DNA of 11,148 nt, taken from an uncultured Candidatus Peregrinibacteria bacterium. Its GTDB lineage: Bacteria > Patescibacteriota > Gracilibacteria > Peribacterales > Peribacteraceae. This document shows positions 5,998 through 11,148 of the stretch, piece by piece. Each line of letters starts with the position of its first letter. Positions within the stretch are counted from its first letter, which is position 1. The notes below the pieces were generated by a model. It had not been told where the DNA came from. It did not search any database and saw only the letters and a list, made by a program, of their open reading frames with translations. Location of the stretch: positions 1 to 11,148 of the forward strand of contig CAIJNU010000049.1 of NCBI GenBank assembly GCA_903822115.1. The letters are read 5' to 3'. The position numbers and the translations under genes are program-made.

Positions 5998-7266
5998 ATG
6001 GACGAGCAATCAGACGCGCTGGCATATCATAAACAGGGCAGGCCTGGAAAGATTTCGATCACGTCTACGAAGCCGCTTGCGACGATGCGTGATCTCTCGC
6101 TCGCCTATACTCCGGGCGTTGCGGATCCTGTTCTGCGTATTGCCGAGGACCCGGATGCAGCCTATGACTACACATCCCGCGGTAACCTTGTGGCGGTTGT
6201 GACGAATGGGACGGCGATTTTGGGGCTTGGGAATCGGGGGGCACTGGCAGCAAAACCCGTAATGGAGGGGAAAGCAGTGCTCTTCAAGAAGTTCGCCGGT
6301 ATCGATGCGATGGATATCGAGATTGATTCCGAAGATCCGCGCGTGGTAATCGAGACGGTGGCGGCACTCGAACCGACATTCGGCGGCATTAATCTCGAAG
6401 ACATTCGCGCACCGGAGTGCTTCGAGATCGAACAACAACTTCGAGAGAGAATGAGTATTCCGGTTTTTCACGACGATCAACATGGTACGGCTGTCGTCGT
6501 GGGGGCGGCATTGCAGAATGCGCTTCTGCTGGCCAAGAAATCGATAGGGAATATTTCAGTCGTTCTCAATGGCGCAGGTGCTGCCGGCTTGGCTATCGCG
6601 GAGTTTCTCCTCGCATTGGGTGTGCCAAAGAATCAACTCATGGTTTGCGATACCGTCGGAGTGATTTTCGAAGGCAGAGAGGAACACATGAATGACTTTA
6701 AGCGACGATTTGCCGTAAAAACTTCCGCTCGTTCGCTTAGTGATGCGCTGCGGGGGTGCGATGTCTTCATCGGAGTTTCGGCGCCAAATATTCTCACGCC
6801 GGAAATGCTCCTCTCCATGGCAGAGCATCCCATCGTTTTTGCGATGGCCAATCCGACGCCGGAAATTTCCTTTGCACTTGCGACGGCGACACGGGAAGAT
6901 GCAATCGTTGCGACCGGAAGGAGTGACCAGCCGAATCAGGTCAATAACGTCCTCTGCTTCCCCTTTATTTTCCGTGGCGCACTTGATGTTCGCGCTTCTA
7001 CGATCAATCAGCAGATGAAGGTCGCAGCATCTACGGCGATTGCCGAACTGGCGCGTGAAGAGATCCCCCCAGAAATCCAGAAGATTTACGGCGATGCGAA
7101 CATGAAATTCGGCTTTCGCTGCATTCTCCCCAAACCGTTCGATCATCGTCTCCTCTCCCGTGTGGCTCCCGAAGTCGCCAAGGCAGCCTTGGAGAGCGGG
7201 GTTGCCCGCAAGCAGATCGACATAGATCACTACAGGAGCACCGTGGATCAGTTTCTTCAGTGGTGA
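5998..7266 (+). CDS. Malic enzyme (malate dehydrogenase, oxaloacetate-decarboxylating)
   Basis: Malic enzyme converts malate to pyruvate and CO2 and reduces NAD(P), linking C4 acids to pyruvate and supplying reducing power. The 422-residue product is the short bacterial form without a phosphotransacetylase domain. Visible are the catalytic Tyr37 in LAYTPGVADP, Lys92 in EGKAVLFKKFAGIDAMDIE, metal ligands Glu134-Asp135 (GGINLEDI) and Asp160 (FHDDQHGT), and the dinucleotide loop NGAGAAG (191-197). These match the E. coli MaeB numbering with a shift of two. Asp218 after the second Rossmann strand suggests NAD over NADP, tentatively. The ATG at 5998 is supported by the -10 just upstream. The gene ends 5 bases from the convergent nucleotidyltransferase gene. 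Whether maeA- or ytsJ-like naming applies is unclear, so no symbol is given. Confidence 0.95.
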   Translation: MDEQSDALAYHKQGRPGKISITSTKPLATMRDLSLAYTPGVADPVLRIAEDPDAAYDYTSRGNLVAVVTNGTAILGLGNRGALAAKPVMEGKAVLFKKFAGIDAMDIEIDSEDPRVVIETVAALEPTFGGINLEDIRAPECFEIEQQLRERMSIPVFHDDQHGTAVVVGAALQNALLLAKKSIGNISVVLNGAGAAGLAIAEFLLALGVPKNQLMVCDTVGVIFEGREEHMNDFKRRFAVKTSARSLSDALRGCDVFIGVSAPNILTPEMLLSMAEHPIVFAMANPTPEISFALATATREDAIVATGRSDQPNQVNNVLCFPFIFRGALDVRASTINQQMKVAASTAIAELAREEIPPEIQKIYGDANMKFGFRCILPKPFDHRLLSRVAPEVAKAALESGVARKQIDIDHYRSTVDQFLQW

Positions 7267-7271
7267 GCCTC

Positions 7272-8621
7272 TCAGAGTAACTTTTCGATCATGTCTCGCG
7301 CATCTTCCTCGGATGAAATATCACCGCGTATCTGGGCCTCGCGAAGCAATTGAAGGACTTCGCCCACGCGCGCACCGGGCTGGATGCCGAGGATTTCCAT
7401 CACTTGTTCACCTGTCATAAGCGGTTTTGGCGGACGCGGATGTCGATCGAGAAATGCGAGAAAATCTTGTTCAATCGCACGGAGTAACGAGTCATTCCCG
7501 GGTTTCGTCCCGGCAATATCGATCGCGAAGAGTCGCAGGAGTTCTCCAAACCAGGGATGGAAATACCAATGCGCTTTGCGCTCTTCCCCAAGGGAAAGGA
7601 ACGTCGACATCATCATGTGGTGCTTAATGAGCCATGCGATCTTTTCCGTACGTTTGCGCGGGCATTGCATTCGCGTGAGTACGTCAGTCGCGATTTGGGC
7701 GGAAATCGTCGCATGCTCTTCAAAGCGGATGCGATCGCGCAGAGAAAACGTCTTTGCCTTTCCGCAATCGTGGAAGAGGGCAGCCATTCTAATATCGTCA
7801 CTGTCGTCTTTCTGAAATGCGGAAATGCAGCGCATCATGTGCTCCCATACATCCCCTTCCTGATGATAATCGGAGGGCTGTGCTATTCCTTTGCATGCAT
7901 GCAGCTCAGGAAGAATGTAGCGCAATATCGAGAGTTCCCAGAGATCTTCAAACGCACGTCTCGAATGTTTAAGTTTTAGCATCTTCTCAATTTCTTCAAG
8001 TTGCCTCCCGCCAGAGAGGATCTCCACGCTCTGTACTTGCTCCTGTAGTGCGCGGTACGTTTCCGGATGGTACTGACCGTCGATGAGGGCGCGCAGTCGC
8101 ACTGCACGAAGTATTCGCAGGGCATCGTGACGAATGCGGATGGCTGGTTTGCCGATGAATCGCACGAGATTCTCATTCAAATCATTCTCTCCGCCAAGGG
8201 GATCGTAGAGCTCGCCTGAAATCGGATGCCAGTAGATGGCATTAATAGTGAAGTCGCGTCGTTTGGCGTCATCTTCGCGCTTACCAAATATGACTGACTC
8301 GGGATGTCTGCCATCGGATGCTTCATCGTCTTCCCTAAATGTCGTCACCTCGAGAAGGTGTTTGCCCAAGCCCACACGCACGCTGCCGAGTAGAGCGGAA
8401 CTGAGATCACAGCGCATAAAGATCTTCGCAATCTGTTCAGGACGTGCTTCGGTCGCAATATCGATGTCTTTCGATATGACGCCCATCAACATGTCACGAA
8501 CGCTTCCTCCCACCCACCATGTGTCGAAACCCGCGTCGAAAAGTTTCTCGACGACGCCGTAGGCGCGCTCTCCTTGTGGAGTCGCAAGTATCTTTGCGAT
8601 AATGTCCTTGGAAAGGGGCAC
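7272..8621 (-). CDS. CCA tRNA nucleotidyltransferase / poly(A) polymerase family, with HD domain
   Basis: Class II nucleotidyltransferases of this family add or repair the tRNA 3' CCA or add poly(A) tails. From a GTG start the protein has 449 residues. The head domain shows GGSVRD (38-43), the metal-binding pair Asp52/Asp54 in KDIDIAT, and RRDFTINA (121-128). It is followed by the tRNA-binding segment RFIGKPAIRIRHDALRILRA. An HD phosphohydrolase domain carries HDCGK (284-288) and KHH (333-335). The tRNA-Ile in this window encodes its own CCA, so repair or a poly(A) role is as likely as de novo CCA addition; sequence alone does not separate the two. GTG at 8621 is chosen because TATACT lies 9 bases upstream and the family homology begins just after it. 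An upstream in-frame ATG at 8672 would run through that -10. Confidence 0.92.
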   Translation of the reverse strand: MPLSKDIIAKILATPQGERAYGVVEKLFDAGFDTWWVGGSVRDMLMGVISKDIDIATEARPEQIAKIFMRCDLSSALLGSVRVGLGKHLLEVTTFREDDEASDGRHPESVIFGKREDDAKRRDFTINAIYWHPISGELYDPLGGENDLNENLVRFIGKPAIRIRHDALRILRAVRLRALIDGQYHPETYRALQEQVQSVEILSGGRQLEEIEKMLKLKHSRRAFEDLWELSILRYILPELHACKGIAQPSDYHQEGDVWEHMMRCISAFQKDDSDDIRMAALFHDCGKAKTFSLRDRIRFEEHATISAQIATDVLTRMQCPRKRTEKIAWLIKHHMMMSTFLSLGEERKAHWYFHPWFGELLRLFAIDIAGTKPGNDSLLRAIEQDFLAFLDRHPRPPKPLMTGEQVMEILGIQPGARVGEVLQLLREAQIRGDISSEEDARDMIEKLL

Positions 8622-8630
8622 GGAGTGTTT

Positions 8631-8658
8631 AGTATACAGCGGCCATTTCTTCTCTGAA
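8631..8658 (-). promoter_or_regulatory. Promoter of the nucleotidyltransferase gene
   Basis: On the minus strand TATACT occupies 8636-8631 and is preceded by TTCAGA (8658-8653) at 16 bp. The predicted start near 8624 leaves a leader of about 3 bases before the GTG at 8621. Confidence 0.5.
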
Positions 8659-8677
8659 TACCACATTCTCAATTCTG

Positions 8678-8683
8678 TATACT
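8678..8683 (+). promoter_or_regulatory. -10 of the endonuclease IV gene, leaderless
   Basis: TATACT is followed by exactly six bases and then the GTG at 8690, so transcription should start on the start codon. TG directly precedes the hexamer. No good -35 is visible. Confidence 0.5.
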
Positions 8684-8689
8684 GTCACT

Positions 8690-9508
8690 GTGCTCCATTT
8701 CGCCGTCGCCGGCTCCCCATTCTCAACACCGAAGCCGGGTGGGACAGTAGAGGGGTTGAAGCAGGCAAGGAAATTGGGGATTTCTGCGATGGAGATCGAG
8801 TGGGTGCAGAACGTCCCGAACAATGTGGAGCGAATGCGCGAGATTCGCAGTGTGGCGCAATATTTGGATATTTTCCTGACCGTCCATGCGCCCTACTTCA
8901 TCAATCTGAATTCGCCGGACAAGCTGAAGCTTGCGGCGAGCAAGAAGAGAATCCTCGCTGCCCTCTCCATGGCGGAAATTGCGGGGGCGCGCTCCGTGTG
9001 CGTTCACGCGGCCTTCAATTTGGGACTTCCTCCTGCGAAAGTCTACGACAACGTCCGTCGTGCGGTGGAGGATATCTTGAAGAAGAAGGCACGGGATTTC
9101 CCGCATGTGAATCTTGCGCTTGAGACGATGGGGAAACCGTCGCAGTTTGGGACGCTGGATGAAGTACTTCGTATCAGCAAAGAGTTTTCGATCTATCCCT
9201 GCGTGGATTTCGCGCATTTGCACGCGCGCGCTCAAGGCAAATTGAACTCAAAGGAGGAGTGGGACGAACTGCTGGATCAGTACGAGGATGGTCTCGGCAA
9301 GTCTGCGCTCAAAGAAATGCACATTCACTATTCGGGCATAGCCTTCGGCCCTTCAGGTGAGCGCAAGCACCTTCCGCTTCGGGAGAGCGATGCGAAGTGG
9401 AAGGATTTCCTCGCCGTGCTGAAGAAGCGCAAGGTGGGAGGTGTACTCGTTTGCGAGTCTCCGCTGATGGAGGAAGATGTTCTTCTCCTCAAACGTACGT
9501 ACGATTGA
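8690..9508 (+). CDS. nfo: Endonuclease IV-family apurinic/apyrimidinic endonuclease
   Basis: Endonuclease IV cuts the DNA backbone 5' of abasic sites in base excision repair, using a zinc cluster in a TIM barrel. The 272-residue protein lines up with metal ligands of the family: His66 (VHAPY), His106 (CVHAAF), Glu145 (LALETMG), Asp173 and His176 (VDFAHLHAR), His211 or His213 (MHIHYSG) and Glu256 (CESP). The segment GERKHLPL (223-230) takes the place of the E. coli DRHH motif (Asp229/His231). This is the arrangement I associate with the archaeal-type branch, so one ligand is uncertain. A distant TIM-barrel relative such as a xylose isomerase-like protein is less likely given LETMGKPSQFGT. It starts with GTG right after a -10 and is divergent from the nucleotidyltransferase gene. 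Confidence 0.88.
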   Translation: MLHFAVAGSPFSTPKPGGTVEGLKQARKLGISAMEIEWVQNVPNNVERMREIRSVAQYLDIFLTVHAPYFINLNSPDKLKLAASKKRILAALSMAEIAGARSVCVHAAFNLGLPPAKVYDNVRRAVEDILKKKARDFPHVNLALETMGKPSQFGTLDEVLRISKEFSIYPCVDFAHLHARAQGKLNSKEEWDELLDQYEDGLGKSALKEMHIHYSGIAFGPSGERKHLPLRESDAKWKDFLAVLKKRKVGGVLVCESPLMEEDVLLLKRTYD

Positions 9509-9529
9509 AATTGAGCAGTTTAGTCAACT

Positions 9530-9557
9530 GACGTTGAGTTTGAAATTTGGGTAGAGT
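9530..9557 (+). promoter_or_regulatory. Candidate gapA promoter
   Basis: CTGACG (9530-9535) and TAGAGT (9552-9557) are separated by 16 bp. The start would be near 9564, giving a leader of about 18 bases that is almost pure pyrimidine. The -35 lies in an inverted repeat TCAAC (9525-9529)/GTTGA (9534-9538), which could be an operator. Confidence 0.4.
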
Positions 9558-9581
9558 GCTCGCACTCCCCTCCCCCCTCCC

Positions 9582-10610
9582 ATGAATATCGCCATTAACG
9601 GATTCGGACGCATCGGACGACAGGCGCTTCGCATCGTGCTTGAGAAGCATCCGGATCTCAACGTCGTTGCCATCAACGATCTTACGGATGGTGCATCGCT
9701 TGCGCACCTCTTCGAGTTCGATTCTACGTACGGTCGATACGATGCCGACGTGTCGTTCAAGGATGGCAAGCTCATGACGAAACACGGGGAAATCGTGCTT
9801 ACAGCGGAGAAGGATCCTTCACTTCTGCCTCACAAGGCGATGAACGTAGACATCGTGCTGGAGTGCACGGGAAAATTCGTGAAGCGGGAAGACGCTGCAC
9901 TGCACCTCAAGGCAGGCGCGAAGAAGGTGATCATTTCCGCTCCGGGAAAAGATGAGATCGACGGGACATTCGTAATCGGCGTGAACCTTGAGACGTACGA
10001 TCCAAAAACCATGCATGTCGTCTCCAATGCTTCCTGCACTACCAACTGTCTCGCCCCCATGGCGAAGGTGCTGCACGATTCCTTTGGGATCAAGTCCGGT
10101 CTCATGACAACGATTCACAGTTACACCAACGATCAGAAACTTCTCGACTTACCTCACAAGGATCTTCGCCGTGCGCGAGCCGCCGCCATCAACATGATTC
10201 CAACGAGTACGGGTGCCGCCAAGGCCATCGGTCTCGTCATTCCCGCGCTGAAAGGAAAGATGAACGGAATCTCCATTCGCGTCCCGACGCCGACGGGCAG
10301 CATTACCGATCTCTGCGTCGTCCTTGAGAAGAAGGTTACGGTTGAGGAGGTGAATGCCGCGTTCGAGCAGGCTGCGAACGGTCCCATGAAGGGCATTCTC
10401 GGCTACGAGACGCGACCGCTGGTGCTGCAGGATTACGTGATGGATCCGCGTAGTTCCATCATCGATGCTCCCCTCACCCAGGTCATTGATGGTTCGGCGG
10501 GGCTCACCACAGGCGGAACTTTGGTCAAAGTTTTCTCCTGGTACGACAACGAGTGGGGGTACTCAAACCGCCTCGTCGAATTGGCGGAGCATATGGGGAA
10601 GATGATCTAG
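9582..10610 (+). CDS. gapA: Glyceraldehyde-3-phosphate dehydrogenase
   Basis: GAPDH catalyses the NAD-linked oxidation and phosphorylation of glyceraldehyde 3-phosphate in glycolysis. The 342-residue protein has the Rossmann start INGFGRIGR (5-13), the ribose-binding Asp33 (INDL), the catalytic Cys152 in SNASCTTNCLAP and His179 (TTIHSYTND). The S-loop has LLDLPHKDLRRARAAA, and WYDNEWGYSNR lies near the C-terminus. Asp33 with the Leu-Pro pair at 190-191 is the NAD-preferring combination known from the Bacillus enzyme. The leader before the ATG is a C/T tract with no Shine-Dalgarno sequence. The gene stands alone; no pgk or tpi follows. Its stop codon is part of the stem of a probable terminator, and its last 48 bases overlap the tail of the convergent YrbL-like remnant. 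Confidence 0.97.
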   Translation: MNIAINGFGRIGRQALRIVLEKHPDLNVVAINDLTDGASLAHLFEFDSTYGRYDADVSFKDGKLMTKHGEIVLTAEKDPSLLPHKAMNVDIVLECTGKFVKREDAALHLKAGAKKVIISAPGKDEIDGTFVIGVNLETYDPKTMHVVSNASCTTNCLAPMAKVLHDSFGIKSGLMTTIHSYTNDQKLLDLPHKDLRRARAAAINMIPTSTGAAKAIGLVIPALKGKMNGISIRVPTPTGSITDLCVVLEKKVTVEEVNAAFEQAANGPMKGILGYETRPLVLQDYVMDPRSSIIDAPLTQVIDGSAGLTTGGTLVKVFSWYDNEWGYSNRLVELAEHMGKMI

Positions 10611-11003
10611 CTGCCTTTGCTCTAGGTCATTTTTGAACCGGTTTTGAAATCCCTCAAGTTTCTTCCGAAACTTATTTGATTGTCCCGATGGATGAAGAAG
10701 CTGGAGTTGGGTGGGGTACATACTTCGGCCAACTTTTTTCACGTCGATCAATACTGGTACAAATTCATTAGCGCTTAGTTTTTGCACAATAATATTCTGG
10801 CCTGCATTGAATATATCAAAGATAAACCTTCTGCTTTCAATCATATAATCGACAATTGAGTCGATATGGTTCCAGAAATTCGCATTATTAGTTGGTCCAT
10901 GATTTTGGAGTGTTCTACTTGGGGTGCCGTCGTAATCAAATGCTCTTGATGCAATGATCATTGTTCCGCTGTCTACATTCTCCGACTGCACCAAATTTGT
11001 CAC
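10563..11003 (-). pseudogene. N-terminally truncated YrbL-family (kinase-like) protein
   Basis: The 146-residue frame resembles the C-terminal part of YrbL (PhoP-regulated YrbL family, kinase-like fold). Matches to E. coli YrbL include FDYDGTP, the helix FWNHIDSIVDYMIESR, and NIIVQKLSANEFVPVLIDV against its NIL..RISESEVIPVV.D. Asp63, Asn70 and Asp87 occupy places like the catalytic-loop Asp/Asn and the metal Asp of kinase folds. The N-lobe, about 80 residues in YrbL, is absent. A TAA at 11015-11013 stops the frame four codons before the GTG, and the upstream DNA is taken by a plus-strand reading frame. No promoter or Shine-Dalgarno sequence is seen. The region is AT-richer than gapA, like the gene at 3463. 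I infer a decapitated acquired gene. A short intact protein of unknown role is the alternative. Confidence 0.55.
10604..10634 (+). terminator. Probable intrinsic terminator of gapA
   Basis: GATCTAG (10604-10610) can pair with CTAGGTC (10622-10628) as a 7-bp stem with one G-T pair and an 11-base loop, followed by ATTTTT (10629-10634). The gapA stop codon lies inside the 5' arm. The stem is modest in GC. Confidence 0.4.
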
Positions 11004-11058
11004 CGGTTGTTCTTATTGCAGCAATTAGCCTTACACATTCATCGTCTACCGTGGCGGC

Positions 11059-11148
11059 ATGAAATCCCACCACGCTTACCGTCTCGCAGCCATGAAAGCC
11101 GCGCTCGTTGAACGTATCCTCGAAGGCAAGATCTCCGTCACGGATGCA
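11059..11148 (+). CDS. Start of an open frame, possible transposase N-terminus (partial)
   Basis: The frame from ATG 11059 runs to the window edge and encodes 30 residues: MKSHHAYRLAAMKAALVERI, then LEGKISVTDA. The frame is open from 11029, so an earlier start is possible. The pattern of a basic start, R.AA..A.V..I..G..S...A is what I associate with the first helices of a helix-turn-helix, as in integrase-type transposases (IS481-like). Codon use is C-ending and unlike the AT-rich YrbL remnant beside it. TACCGT (11047-11052), six bases before the ATG, is a possible leaderless -10. Only 30 residues are visible, so the function is a guess. Confidence 0.45.
   Translation, partial: MKSHHAYRLAAMKAALVERILEGKISVTDA

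Larger units (their letters stand above)
8631..8683. repeat. 9-bp inverted repeat framing a divergent promoter pair
   Basis: AGTATACAG (8631-8639) and its exact reverse complement CTGTATACT (8675-8683) lie 35 bases apart. Each arm contains the -10 hexamer TATACT of one of the two divergent genes. The arrangement could be a shared operator or simply two identical -10 regions facing outward. Confidence 0.7.

Noticed and set aside
6556..7230. 224-codon open frame on the minus strand inside the malic enzyme gene
   Set aside because: It lies wholly antisense to a gene whose catalytic residues are intact; composition is that of a shadow frame.
8723..9235. 170-codon open frame on the minus strand inside the endonuclease IV gene
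   Set aside because: Antisense to a supported gene, no promoter, no motif.
9506..9547. Direct repeats TTGAAATT at 9506-9513 and 9540-9547 before gapA
   Set aside because: Eight bases in an AT-rich spacer can recur by chance, and one copy includes the stop codon of the preceding gene.
10915..11120. Minus-strand frame through the window's right end that continues across the YrbL-like start (reads ...VRLIAAIRTTGDKF...)
   Set aside because: It has no clear start in the window, is antisense to the better-coding plus frame at its upstream end, and does not join the YrbL frame; considered a chance frame, though a frameshifted N-lobe cannot be fully excluded.
1..11148. CRISPR arrays, rRNA genes, riboswitches
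   Set aside because: No regularly spaced direct repeats, no rRNA signatures and no leader long enough for a riboswitch were seen.

Overview
The window looks like a piece of a reduced bacterial genome of the Candidate Phyla Radiation (Patescibacteria), possibly Peregrinibacteria/Peribacteria-like. This placement is an inference from style, not from a phylogenetic marker. Genes are compact and base composition is moderate. TGA serves as a stop for several genes, which rules out the UGA=Gly code of Gracilibacteria/Absconditabacteria. Almost no gene has a Shine-Dalgarno sequence. Instead, recognisable -10 hexamers (TATAAT, TACAAT, TATACT, TAGAAT) often sit 6-9 bases before the start codon, so many mRNAs should be leaderless or nearly so.

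Layout. Bases 1-21 hold the 5' end of a minus-strand tRNA that runs off the left edge. It is divergent from secG (99-314), which is followed by a membrane-anchored family 5 peptide-binding protein with an extra Ig-like domain (389-2614) and by ribosomal protein bL9 (2778-3221). A tRNA-Ile with a UAU anticodon lies at 3350-3426. Three bases after its CCA starts a near-consensus leaderless promoter for an AT-rich gene (3463-4251). Its product carries two copies of a Myb/SANT-like DNA-binding unit. Next come metA (4448-5407), a small secreted repeat protein (5489-5953) and malic enzyme (5998-7266). Malic enzyme converges on a CCA tRNA nucleotidyltransferase/poly(A) polymerase-family gene (7272-8621, minus). 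That gene shares a 68-base divergent promoter region, built as a 9-bp inverted repeat, with an endonuclease IV gene (8690-9508). gapA (9582-10610) ends in a probable terminator. The right end is an AT-rich minus-strand remnant of a YrbL-family kinase-like gene (10563-11003). It has lost its N-lobe and abuts a new plus-strand reading frame (from about 11059) that may be the start of a transposase.

How the genes fit together. Most are housekeeping genes: secretion (secG), peptide uptake, translation (bL9, tRNAs, CCA end repair), DNA repair (endonuclease IV) and central carbon metabolism (GAPDH, malic enzyme). They appear to be transcribed singly from their own promoters rather than as one operon. 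Two stretches look acquired: 3427 to 4251 (perhaps to 5407) beside the tRNA-Ile, and 10611 to the end. The least explained items are the duplicated Myb-like protein, the UAU-reading tRNA-Ile and the start-proximal promoter architecture.
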